From positions 23,991,650-24,055,649 of the forward strand of contig NC_079887.1 in NCBI RefSeq assembly GCF_029227915.1: a stretch of 64,000 nucleotides of DNA, in the 5' to 3' direction. The position numbers and the translations under genes are program-made. Below, one piece after another: positions 45,342 to 55,332 of this stretch (the first letter of the stretch is position 1; each line of letters begins with the position of its first letter). Origin of the DNA: Hydractinia symbiolongicarpus. Lineage: Eukaryota; Cnidaria; Hydrozoa; Anthoathecata; Hydractiniidae. The notes beneath the pieces were generated by a model. It saw only the letters and a list, made by a program, of their open reading frames with translations, was not told the DNA's origin and searched no databases.

Positions 45342-47353
45342 TTAAGTGCCCGTCAAATACAACGGGTCACATTTCATGTATAAAGTATAACACCGAACAC
45401 TTTGAGATCCAGATTCCTTCTTCAAAGAAAAAAAACTCTGTTAAACAACAATTTTATAAGAAAATAAAACATAAACAAACAAATAACTTTGTTGTCAATC
45501 TCTCAAATATTACTTTAACAAACCATGACCACTCTATTCTAAATAAAGGGCTCAAATTTGTTCCAACACCTACATATGTTAACTCCCGCAAACACCTTAC
45601 GTTAGCGCTCAATAAATTACGAAATCGCATGTACACAAAATATTATTTTTATCAGAACCCGCGACCTGAAGCAGGTCTTCACCGTCGGTCTGACTGGATG
45701 GCACCTAACCCTAAAAACACAACACTCCTAAAATTTATCAACTCCATCCATGCTGATATTGAAACGTTCATTGACGATTCCCCCCTCCTGAAAGATAAAT
45801 ACAACTGCACTCCCGAAGAATTCAAAAGTCTAAAAAACCTTTCAAAAAACAAAGACATAGTAATTAAAAAAGCCGATAAAGGTGGCTCAATCGTCATCAT
45901 GAACAAATATGATTACGTTGACAAAGTACGCAAGCACCTTGACAATAAAACGTACTATTCAAAGATCTTGACTGATCCGACAAAGGATCTTATTACAAAC
46001 ATACACAGCTTTATTGAAACTTTACTCTATCATCACAAAATAGATAAAAACACAGCGAAATTCATAACACCTACCAGCCCCATCCGAATGCCACTTTTTT
46101 ATATATTACCTAAAATTCACAAGGATGGCAACCCTGGTAGACCAATTGTATCAGCTGTGAATTCACCTACGGAAAATATATCAGAATTTTTAAATCTTTG
46201 TTTACAACCACTCCTGCCTAAGCTGAAATCCTATATAAAGGATACGAAACACTTTATCACACGCATAAATAACCTACCAAAAATAAAGAAAAATGCTATT
46301 TTAGTGTCGGCAGACGTTACGTCGCTTTATACCAACATACCACACAAAGAAGGTGTGGACGCGTGTATACACTTCATGAATATCTTTCAGCATCACCTAC
46401 CAAACTTTACACCAAACGAACAAGTTACACGCGTACTGTTCTCCTTTATTTTGGAAAACAACTATTTTCAGTTCCTTGACGAAATTTTTCTACAACTAAT
46501 AGGAACTGCTATGGGAACGAAGGTTGCACCACCATATGCATCTCTTTTTCTCGGCCTGTTCGAAGAAACACACATATTTAAAAGGTTTCCAGGCCTTCTT
46601 ACAATTTACCTCCGCTTCTTAGATGACATTTTTTTCATATGGGAGCATGGAGAAAACAAACTCAAGGAGTTCTTTACGTACCTCAATTCAGTACACCCAA
46701 CAATAAAGTTTACGTATAAATATTCCATCGAGGAAATAGATTTTCTGGATACCACTGTCTATCTCGATCCAGCAACGGGAGACCTCAAAACAAAGCTATA
46801 CATCAAACCTACTGACACACGAACGTTATTGCACTACAACTCCTACCATCCATATCACACGAAACAGAGTATTGTTTACTCACAAGCCCTGCGCTATCGT
46901 ATGATAACGAAAGATAATATACTACTTCAAAAAGAGTTGGATCAACTTAAAAACAACCTACTATTGAGGGGCTATAAGTTCCGCATGGTCAACTCAACGT
47001 TTAAACAAGTTTTAAATATGAACCAGGAGGACGTACTTAACAATAACGTAAAGAAACTCAAAGACAATAAAAACAACGACAGCGCCAACGGGAGAAAAAT
47101 TAATAACAAAAAGAAACGGAGCAAAATCGACGGAATAAGCAGCAGCGTCCATAACAATGACGTTTTGCCCTTTATCATCCCTTATCATAGAGCGTTTATT
47201 CCTGTAAAAAATATTTTCAGGAAACATTGGTCAATTATTATAAATGACAGAGAACTGCATAAAGTTTTTCCAAACAAACCATTTATTGCATTCACAAGAC
47301 ACAAAAACATCCAGGACCACCTTGTCCGGACGAAATTGGGGACTGGTGACTAA
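45308..47353 (+). CDS. Penelope-like reverse transcriptase (no GIY-YIG)
   Basis: The frame is open from the slip site; the first ATG is 45629 (574 aa from there). That ATG would cut off conserved sequence (GLKFVPTPTYVNSRKHLTLA), so an ORF1 fusion start is more likely. Landmarks: KKADKGGSIVIMNKYDY, FYILPKIHKDGNPGRPIVSA, VSADVTSLYTNIPHKEG (motif A), GTAMGTKVAPPYASLFLG (motif B), LRFLDDIFFIWEHG (motif C) and EEIDFLDTTVYLD. The thumb and connector end with HWSIIINDRELHKVFPNKPF and KNIQDHLVRTKLG. In most animal Penelope-like elements a CCHH finger and a GIY-YIG nuclease follow; here TAA comes at once. All key RT residues are present and there is no stop, so the RT may be recent and active. Confidence 0.82.
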   Translation, partial: LVKLESRKIPIIKCPSNTTGHISCIKYNTEHFEIQIPSSKKKNSVKQQFYKKIKHKQTNNFVVNLSNITLTNHDHSILNKGLKFVPTPTYVNSRKHLTLALNKLRNRMYTKYYFYQNPRPEAGLHRRSDWMAPNPKNTTLLKFINSIHADIETFIDDSPLLKDKYNCTPEEFKSLKNLSKNKDIVIKKADKGGSIVIMNKYDYVDKVRKHLDNKTYYSKILTDPTKDLITNIHSFIETLLYHHKIDKNTAKFITPTSPIRMPLFYILPKIHKDGNPGRPIVSAVNSPTENISEFLNLCLQPLLPKLKSYIKDTKHFITRINNLPKIKKNAILVSADVTSLYTNIPHKEGVDACIHFMNIFQHHLPNFTPNEQVTRVLFSFILENNYFQFLDEIFLQLIGTAMGTKVAPPYASLFLGLFEETHIFKRFPGLLTIYLRFLDDIFFIWEHGENKLKEFFTYLNSVHPTIKFTYKYSIEEIDFLDTTVYLDPATGDLKTKLYIKPTDTRTLLHYNSYHPYHTKQSIVYSQALRYRMITKDNILLQKELDQLKNNLLLRGYKFRMVNSTFKQVLNMNQEDVLNNNVKKLKDNKNNDSANGRKINNKKKRSKIDGISSSVHNNDVLPFIIPYHRAFIPVKNIFRKHWSIIINDRELHKVFPNKPFIAFTRHKNIQDHLVRTKLGTGD

Positions 47354-48120
47354 ATCTCTGGCGGCTGAATCATGCTTGTAATTAGAATATGCGCTTTTTT
47401 AGAAGTACGAAGGAAATACCATCATTGATATAAACTGTGATTTTTTATAAGCGTAACTTTCTTTATATAACAGCAACTCTTTTCCCCCATTACCCACTCT
47501 GTTATAACAGGGAAACTGGATATGCGCCGTTATAAAACACAACATCAGAATACCTTCAATGAAAAGACACTGGGAACTAACTTGTTCCGTCATTTAATGA
47601 AGAAGTGTAACGAACAAAGGTACCGTTTATTCTCAAACACAAAATACAACAACATCGTGACATGAGCACAATATACCAACTCTCTCAAGAAGAGGAGAAA
47701 TCCATATCATCATAGCAACCCATTGTACTCATGATATGAAAAAAATATTTACAATTGGTCGAATCGAACGACATTTAATAACGGTCTGTTACCACAGCCA
47801 TCCAACAACATAGAGACATAGTGCTCAAATCAACTTCTAAACGACACTTGACACCTAAACTGTTTTTCAAACCAACTAAAATTCATATTATCATAGCAAC
47901 ATTATGTACCACCATTGTGCCTTAAAATATCAAACAAAAAATATACTGTAGAACGGCCTGTTGACACAAATTTTCAACAAAACGTAACGCATAGACACCT
48001 TTAGCCGTGTCCAACTCTGAAATTAGCCTAACTTGTGTTTTACTTATAAAAGAGACCTGAGTACAAAGTTGCAACCGGTCTCTTAAATTAATCATAACAC
48101 ATATCGCTATGGCAACAACT
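47354..48120. other. 3' untranslated part of the Penelope-like element
   Basis: No ORF over 64 codons and no GIY-YIG motif in any frame that I read. Confidence 0.6.
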
Positions 48121-48664
48121 AATACTCACATTGCGCTTTTTTGAAAAAGACGAACAACAGTCGACAACGGCCCATTTAAACGGCCCTTCAACTATATATG
48201 GCTGCACATGTCTTAAAATCGACCTCTTTTCACTCGAGTAGCTGTTGTAGCAAGACATACATACGCAAGATATACATACGCATCATGAATCAAAACGATC
48301 CTTTGAATTTGTTTCAGTTGCACGACAATGAGAACGGTAAGTTAAAAAAAGAAAATTGTTCTTACTAACTGATGAGAATATCTAAACAAAGGTATGGCCC
48401 ACTATCACGAGGAGTTATTGATTAGTCCGTGCTAGGACGGGGCCGAAAACTCCAATGACGGTAGAAATCAACTGATGATCTCATTATTCAGTTAGTTTTT
48501 TAAGAACGAAACACAAATTGCCAATATCAACACTTATATATTGGTAAATAACCAGAGCAAACTACAACAACATGTTCGCTCTAACAAACTTAAACTAAAC
48601 CAATTTGATTGTTCAATGTACGATGGGGAAAGCGAGAGGGAATAACACACTGATTTTCACACAT
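48121..48664 (-). repeat. Penelope-like element, right inverted arm with structured core
   Basis: Reverse complement of 43666-44211. In the sense of the RT, 48357-48512 folds into a rod. The outer stem is gttcttactaactgatgag against tcagttag...aagaac; then come ggccc/gggcc, ggagtt/aactcc and gtcc/ggac. The part ttgattagtcc...ggacggggccgaaaactcc resembles a hammerhead core, but no stem I is seen. Confidence 0.6.
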
Positions 48665-49739
48665 AACTTATTATGTCACGATAGATTTCGAAAGCATTCG
48701 AATGTTCGAACGTGTTTTTTTTGCACTCATTTTTTTCACTAGGCAAGTTCGTTGATTCATGTTCGTAGAAATATGCCTTCATTCGACAGAAAGATTGCAG
48801 CCAGAGGTTATCGTGTTTACAAGAACACAACGTGGAAAAATGCTGAAGCAGGTCAAAAAGTCCAAGTACAAATTGAGACTAACAAATCGTCCAAAGAATG
48901 TGATCCTTCTGCATGTGCCATTAAAATGAAGAATAATTTCTTTGACAACTGGATGACTGTTGGGCACATTCCAAGGGAAATTTCACGCCACTGTTTTTAT
49001 TTCATCAAAGAAGGTGGAAGTATTTCTGGTCAATTGCTCTCCACCAACTACAAAGTGTCCCCGATTCCTGCAGGAGGACTTGGAGTACCGCTTCTACTTA
49101 CTTTTACGGTGAAAGAAGACAGAATTTTTTTTCTAATGAAAGACTTTATCAACAACCTATACGACTATGATTACACTGGCGAGAAGGAAGACAAAAAAAA
49201 CGACGGAAGTGATGACGACGACGAAATTGATATTGTTATTAACAATGATAAGGCAGAAGGGAGTGTTGAAAAAGAGAAAAATGATGAAAATGAAGAAGAA
49301 GATAATGCGAAGGAGCCGGGAGATGTCCAAAATATTCTTGATAAAATCATTAATAAAGATGTTATTGAAATAGATTAGATTGTTGTAAAATCTTTGTTCT
49401 CTTTTAATTCAGCGGTGTCAAAAAAGTCGGCAATAAGTGACCAATATTAAAAAAATTAACCGGTAAAAAGTGACTAATTTTTGCTAAGCGACTAACTTTT
49501 TTTGCCGACTAAATTTTTTGCCGACTTTTTTTTACACCGACTTTTTTTTTACCGATAAGGTATATGATAACGGCAACAAATATAAAAATTTCTAAAAAAA
49601 AATTTGTATTTTATGGGGACGTTGCTGACGTCAGCTAAATTTTTAAACCCATATATCTTAATAACCCTTTATTAAGAGCGCATTATCATATACATTTTCT
49701 TGATCAGCGCTTCAAGCTCTACACAATGGAGGCAACATG
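48665..49739. repeat. 1,075-bp direct duplication, right copy
   Basis: Copy of 42388-43462. It starts inside the pogo element, so the pogo left half and transposase are missing on this side. Confidence 0.9.
48773..49378 (+). CDS. HIRAN-like protein with acidic tail (copy 2)
   Basis: Identical at the protein level to 42496-43101, 201 aa. Only about 110 bp of upstream sequence is shared (from 48665). Beyond that lies the Penelope-like element instead of the transposase promoter region, so expression may differ. It is part of the 1,075-bp duplication, not an independent gene family member. Confidence 0.5.
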   Translation: MPSFDRKIAARGYRVYKNTTWKNAEAGQKVQVQIETNKSSKECDPSACAIKMKNNFFDNWMTVGHIPREISRHCFYFIKEGGSISGQLLSTNYKVSPIPAGGLGVPLLLTFTVKEDRIFFLMKDFINNLYDYDYTGEKEDKKNDGSDDDDEIDIVINNDKAEGSVEKEKNDENEEEDNAKEPGDVQNILDKIINKDVIEID

Positions 49740-49835
49740 AAAACAAGTTTCTCGATTTATTTATTTTGTATTTGCACTGCTGACGTCAGCAAAAAATCTA
49801 AAACAACCTATTTTCCACTGTCCTTCTGCCTAAGT

Positions 49836-49866
49836 GGATTACTCCACGGGCCTTATCGACTAGTAT
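49836..49866 (+). mobile_element. Helitron-type 3' end, second
   Basis: gtggattactccacgggccttatcgactag|tatc matches the end at 23070-23107 in layout (short hairpin, then CGACTAG). It may close the older repeat that holds the pogo element. Confidence 0.45.
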
Positions 49867-49869
49867 CTT

Positions 49870-50530
49870 TATATTTATCTATACTATACAGAGAATATAA
49901 TTTTTAAGCAGCTACCTGAGTGATGGTCTATCATATATACATCCACAAGCAACTTCAGTAGTAGCCAAAAACCTTTAAATACCAGCAAATTTTAAATCTT
50001 TAGACCTACCATCTCGTGAGACCTTTACCAAGTCGCCAAAATTCACCTTCGTTCTGAAAAGCTCACAGCCAAAATAACGCAGTTCAATAAATTTAAAGCA
50101 GTGTGACCAAGTCTTGACAAAACATGAGTACGATTAGACATAAAATCGTTAAATGTAATTGGCTAAAAATTCTTATTGGCTTCCGTTTTGGCGACATATT
50201 GGATTTGTTCGAAATATAACGCACAAGAATCGCGCAGGCGCAGACTAAATTTCCCGTCTTAAATGGCTGTGTGGAGCGGATAAAGGCAATGTAAATTACG
50301 AGAACAATGTAAATAATAAAAGAAGAACAGAAGCAGCAGTTATCGGGGATTTGAAAAGGAAATTTTTCAACTAACAACCACCTTTTGTGTGGCTGGGAGT
50401 GTTTAATATTATTTAAGAAAATGTGTACAAATTTGTTTGTAACGTGACAGAATATGCGCACGTTTACGATCTTGTATAAATTTTAAATTTGTTTAGCAAA
50501 AACGATGCAAACAATTATGAAGAAATCATA
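49870..50530. other. no gene seen
   Basis: The minus-strand frame 50461-50093 has hydrophobic runs but no recognisable motif or splice support. Confidence 0.35.
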
Positions 50531-50544
50531 AACTATCTATGATG

Positions 50545-50870
50545 AGCTTCCTAATTCTAAAAAACCTGTGTCATTTATTGCAAGCCGCGACTGGTTAAAA
50601 AAAGTTGCGCAGACATGGACTTACATCTATTGGCCAAAAAGATCCACAGCAATTAATCAATCGGCTTGTCTCATATGTGATCTATACTAGAAGAATACAA
50701 ATGAGATGCAATTTTAAGCCTTCCCAAATCTATGCAATGGATGAAACACCAGTGTGGCGAGATAAGGACTTACCATGCACTTGATTATATGCGACGGTGG
50801 TATAATGGCCGTTGTCTAAATTTCTACAGTTGTTGATTGCAGCCCTTAAGTTGTAGTCTTTGCGACAAGA
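50545..50870 (+). pseudogene. decayed pogo/Tigger-like transposase fragment
   Basis: Read across frames: SRDWLKK-like start (50580), then QLINRLVSYVIYTRRIQMRC, then IYAMDETPVWRDKD. The MDETPVW box carries the first catalytic Asp of this DDE_1 group. The remainder is lost through stops. It is a different lineage from the element at 40213. Confidence 0.5.
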
Positions 50871-52594
50871 GACTCTATTTACTACAATGATTGATGTAGA
50901 AAGGGTAATGATGATGAGGTGACAAAACAGCTAGCTGTAATAATATTTCTTGTCTAATGACAGCTGGTTATGGAGCTCTTATTCGCAGTCGCTAGTTTCA
51001 TTCCCCTTTTCACATGGTGACTGCTTCTGAAAAACAAGAGGTTTGTGAACATCTTTGAAAGCAACATAGTGAACAAATCCAACTGATTGAAGGCAATATT
51101 TTCATAATGTATGATGAGAAAGTTGCATTCTCATTTGTACCTGCTGGTGATACTGCTTAGTTGTGTTGAGCGGGGAATGCAAATGCAACTTAACACGTTC
51201 ACCTTTTTGTAACGTTTACAAAAGGTAGCTACAACGCATGGATTGGTCATTAGGTTATGACTCCAAATCAACGTAACAGGTAACAATGTTCCTACCTACT
51301 GGCATTAATAAAGACACCAAACGTAAAAAATGCTTGGCTTTTTATGGCAGAAAATGGTATGCGACAACTTAGAGACTCAAGAATTGGCATATTTGCAGAC
51401 CGTATGAACGCAGATACCCTGCACCTTATAATAAAAAAATAGACCCACTGCCTTAATGTTAGATACCAAGAAGCTGTTTGGCGAAACAAATTTAGGGAAT
51501 TCTCCACCATAAAATGCAACAATAGTAATGCAATGAGTGGTTGTGGAATTAGGTTTGTGGGAAAATGATTGAGTACACATCTTCAAAGTACACAACAGAA
51601 TTCAGGTTTCCATTAGCGGATTTAAAATTATGCTATTTTTAAACAATGGAAATAATATGTAATTATAAAAATATGTATACGTGGAACATTTTGCAATTAG
51701 GGTTTTTATGAAAAATGCAGAACTTATCTTTGCACTTGGATAGTTTTTATTTTCCTGTCGATAAACTTTTACATAATTTTGCAGAACATATTATCGTGAT
51801 TTTCTCAAAAAAGATAATATCAATCGGAGTGAAAGTAAGTTTCCATTTTATATTTCAAGGTTGAAAAACCCTAAAGTTCAATTGATTGGTGCGCAAGCAA
51901 TTCTACTTCCCCAATATGAATACACTAAAGATGGAAAGTGAAAGCGATGTAAAAGCTGTGAAAAGATTAGCGCTTGCTCAAATTGTGATATCACTGCATG
52001 ATGTGGGGTCGTTGAATAATAAAGTTTACATCAATAACAAAACCTATGCAAAATGCACATCTTGTAAAAAACATTTTACTTAATAATATACATCCTTCAA
52101 CAAAAACTGTAGAGTAACGTTATAGCCGAGATGTGAAAAAGATATGGTTTACTTTGGTTCATCAAGTCCAACATATTTTCTATCACCGTCATGTCTGCCC
52201 AACATTAGCAGCAGTCAAAAAAATACACAAGACATGGACAATGCTGTTCTTCATGTTATCAAAACAAAATTGGCTGATTCTGAAAATAGAAGCATCGAAT
52301 TCCAGACTGGCGGGCCTAGGGTATGTATGTGCCTAAGGGGCAGGTTTTTATGGAAAGGAATGTCATATTATAAAACCGCCTTGGACAAACAAACTGAAAA
52401 AGTTCTTCCATTACAATCTCCCTTAGATATTGTTAAAAAAAGGGTTTTCACATAAAACCGAAAACGAATTCTAATATCTAAATTGTTGATACATTAAAAC
52501 ACTATAAATTATATAAACATAGTACTTCCACAATTATTTAAATAATCTTATTACTTATTTTATTTAAATAAACTGTAATGAACATACAACTAAA
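50871..52594. other. fragments of unknown coding repeats
   Basis: Short coding-like pieces occur, for example ENGMRQLRDSRIGIFADRMN (about 51350-51410), VKAVKRLALAQIVISLHDVG (51940-52000) and the 103-codon frame 52144-52455. None is intact or certain. The first recalls the transposase-like family at 29053, but I cannot confirm it. Confidence 0.3.
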
Positions 52595-52598
52595 TTAA

Positions 52599-53623
52599 AG
52601 GGGTGGTCCCACGAAATTTTTTATTTTTTTTTATTTGTTCTTTGGATTCTCCGCTATTCAATGAGAGAGAAAGAGAGAAGCTTTGATACTCAGATCACAT
52701 ATATGAACACAGACACAGCGAAGAAGAATTAGAGTATGATATTATTGAAGCAGAAAACAATTTCAGAAGTTGAGGACGGTGATAATGAGATGGAAACCTT
52801 TGATGAGCTTTTTACAGGCACAGGGCTGCAACTTTTTTTAATTCTTTTAATTCGAGACCATTAAAAACAGAGAGAAACGATATTTTTAGTAAAACATTGG
52901 GAAAGTTTTCATGTTGGGAGAAACGAATGGTGCAAGTGCGATAACTGCAAGACTGAAACTAGGGAGATTGATTGTCTTTGTTGCACGGAAGTGGATGAAT
53001 TAACAGACAAACTATTCCAAGGTATATGCGCTTAAACATTATTTTTTAAATATGATTAAGCTACATAAAAAAGTATTGTTAAAATATCAAATAATAATGA
53101 TATGCATCGTACAAATATCCGTTGTTTTTTTAGGAATAAAATGTATAACTGAGAATTAGGATTTCAAGCAACTTTTAATATGCTTACACCAGACAAGAAA
53201 GAAATTTCTGCAAGAAACGCCTACAAAGAATTTTTTTGGTTTGCTGCTTACAAGCAATTCATTTGGTTCGTTTTCTAACGACTTGGAAAAAGGCAATCGC
53301 CGAGTTATACCGTCGTGTGTTGTGTGGAAAATAAGACAAGTTTTCCCTGAAGAGGGTGGTGTCTATGTCTCTTACTCGGAAGAATAAACACAAAAATATA
53401 TAATATATAATATGTGATTATATTGCTAAATTGTCTTAGCACACAAAAAATCATTCGCCAACTATGACGTCACAGCTATTTAAATAGGATTGTAAAAAAC
53501 GGCCGAATAAGAGAAAAAAAAGAACTTTTTTTTTAAAAAAAGGTTTTTTATAATAATAAATAAAACATTTCCGATAAAATAAGATGAAATATTTTTTTTT
53601 TGATTTTTCGTAGGACCACTCCT
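52599..53623 (+). mobile_element. TTAA-flanked element carrying a P2RX7_C-type gene
   Basis: TTAA (52595-52598) | AGGGGTGGTCCCACGAAATT ... TTTTTCGTAGGACCACTCCT | TTAA (53624-53627). The ends are inverted repeats of about 20 bp followed by T-runs, total 1,025 bp. TTAA duplication fits Kolobok or piggyBac groups. No transposase is inside; the only coding content is the two-exon P2RX7_C-like gene. Confidence 0.7.
52870..53387 (+). pseudogene. P2RX7_C-type zinc-domain protein (P2X7 cytoplasmic domain-like), one stop
   Basis: Exon 1 ends at 53021 and exon 2 runs 53134-53387, with junction codon G|GA. Exon 1 carries NEWCKCDNC and CLCCTEVDELTDKLFQ, the Cys clusters of the P2RX7_C domain, known from the intracellular part of mammalian P2X7 and from many stand-alone proteins in invertebrates. 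Exon 2 continues GIKCITEN, then TAG (53157-53159). The same frame goes on with [36 protein letters not shown] and [14 protein letters not shown], to TAA. No channel part exists, so this is not a P2X receptor. The exon 1 start is not resolved. One nonsense codon makes it a likely pseudogene. Confidence 0.65.
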
Positions 53624-53889
53624 TTAAATTTGTTATTTGCTTAACCGAGGCAAAAATAAATGAAGAAGTACTATAAAATACAAAACTCTATAAATATCTA
53701 ATTATTTCTAGCCAATTATGTTAACATCAAATCCTAAACCAGTAAAACATACAATCTGTGCGTTTGAAAGAACAAAACGAAGAAGAAACAGCTCTTGCTA
53801 TTTGGCCAACTTAAAACAATTTGTGGTAGCACAAAACAATCCCCCATTATCTAAGCAGGAAATTTGTTAAAAAGGTTTTCACAGAACGA

Positions 53890-53990
53890 CAGAAGAAAAT
53901 AATTTACAAAGAGGTGGCTAGCCACCGCAATGATGAACTCAACCTGTTAGGTCTTTGGAAATAAGCTAGAGGTTGTACTCCTCTAGCAAG
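53890..53990 (+). repeat. dispersed repeat family C, copy 2 (5' part)
   Basis: aagaaaataatttacaaagagg tggctagccaccgcaatgatg through gtactcctctag, then unrelated sequence. Confidence 0.8.
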
Positions 53991-54520
53991 CTAACATCAT
54001 GTCTCATGGAAATTGATGAAAAATCACTTGCAGCAATGAAGGTAAACATGGAAATTTTGTAGCAAAAGCTGAGGACAATGGCAAGGTATATAAAAACACA
54101 TCCAGATATTTGTATCTTTTTTATTTAGAAAGTTAAATATGCTTAACGTGAGCGTTTCTTCAAAAGCAAAACAGGGCGTTATTGCAAAAAGATGGTGTTG
54201 TAATGTGTACACAAAGTGGAATCAAGTCCTTTCCTCTTTCAGTCAAAGATGACAAAAACAAGCAAAATATATATTGGCAGCTCATATGAGCCTACATCAA
54301 CACTTCTTACAAACCACTTCTAAAATGGAAATAATTTTTCATACAATGTTACATAATTAAGATAGGTAAAAACATTAAAATGCATCAATAATAAATGCCT
54401 TAAATATCAAGAGCTATCAAAAATTTAACTCTATTATATATTTGTTAGGAATGAATTGATGATCTAAACAACGAGGTTCACATTAAAATTGGGAGATCAT
54501 GGCGATGCGTCATTCAAAAA
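53991..54520. other. no gene seen
   Basis: AT-rich spacer between two family C repeats. The minus ORF 54024-54212 has no recognisable content. Confidence 0.35.
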
Positions 54521-54975
54521 GAAGAAAATAATTTACAAAGAGGTGGCAAGCCACCGCAATGATGAACTCAACCTGTTAGGTCTTTGGAAATAAGCTAGAG
54601 GTTGTACTCCTCTAGAGAAAATGCCTCTAAAAGCACAATTCTCCCTTTTTACAGGGAATTAATTAAAAAATATATATATAAAAAAATAAAAAGGACACAA
54701 CACATTTGAAAAGATGAACAGAACTTTAACCAAGGGCAGGTAGGTTTCGACCCATATTTCTGAACCTAAGTACCCTGGATGTCTAGCTGGGTCACCTCGA
54801 AGAGGTCCGCGGACGGTCATCAGCAGAAACTAGACATCCCTATCTTCCTAAAGTAAACTTTGACCATTTTCTGTTCAACTGTGCTATTTTTTGTTTTTAA
54901 CTCAGGTAATAAGTGGAGTCGTCACTCTCCAAAGACAAGACCTAGTATGATCAAACCCCCTTGCTAACTTATTTT
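54521..54975 (+). repeat. dispersed repeat family C, copy 3 (about 450 bp)
   Basis: Best full copy. Self-complementary blocks: ggtgg.....ccacc, ctagaggttgtactcctctag and gggtcacctcgaagaggtccgcgg. Ends near aagtggagtcgtcactctccaaagacaagacc...cccccttgctaac. No ORF. It could be a SINE or the untranslated end of a larger element. Confidence 0.8.
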
Positions 54976-54984
54976 TTATTTGAT

Positions 54985-55137
54985 TTTGTTTTATTTTTGA
55001 CCAAATGCAACAATTTGCATCCAAATAGCAAGGATAATACTGTGGTCTTTAGCATATTTGAAGCGAAAGGGTAGTTGGCCTTAGCAGGTTTAGGAACCAA
55101 GTTGATGATTTACAAGCATCAGTATGGCAGTGAGTAT
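54985..55137 (+). pseudogene. fragment of the transposase-like family, second copy
   Basis: NLHPNSKDNTVVFSIFEAKG followed by a TAG aligns with NPNSKGNTVVFSV...EAKD at 29150-29210. It ends at a possible donor tgagta near 55132, where the other copy also has an exon end. Confidence 0.6.
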
Positions 55138-55332
55138 AAAATTTTAATGGCTTACATATTTATCAATTTTACTTAAGTTAAAGTTCACATTAAATTTAAA
55201 CACTACAGCAAAACTGTGAAAAAAGGTAAATAAGGTATACCCTAGGGGAAAAAATTTTGACAAAAAGAAAATTTGGTGGAATTGGTGATATTTAATTTGG
55301 CAGATATGGGAAAAGAATAACTCTGAGCAAAT

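Larger units (their letters stand above)
43463..48664 (+). mobile_element. Penelope-like retroelement with long inverted arms, no GIY-YIG
   Basis: 5.2 kb between the two 1,075-bp duplications. Its outer ends are inverted (tgtgaaaatcagtgtgttattccctc ... gagggaataacacactgattttcaca). The inverted arms are about 545 bp (43666-44211 and 48121-48664). The outer about 200 bp of the left arm is present twice in tandem (43463-43665 and 43666-43860), as the partly tandem LTRs of Penelope-like elements often are. Inside are ORF1 (44340-45341) and RT (to 47353). Confidence 0.75.

Noticed and set aside
48369-48450. Standard hammerhead using the CTGATGA at 48369
   Set aside because: That CTGATGA pairs in the outer stem with tcagttag near 48485 and no proper stem II/GAAA/NUH order follows.
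42496-49378. Two identical HIRAN-like genes as a tandem gene family
   Set aside because: The identity extends 1,075 bp with fixed borders at the Penelope-like element, so a single duplication event explains both copies better than gene family expansion.
52870-53387. P2X ion channel gene
   Set aside because: Only the cytoplasmic zinc-domain part is present; there are no transmembrane or ATP-binding regions.
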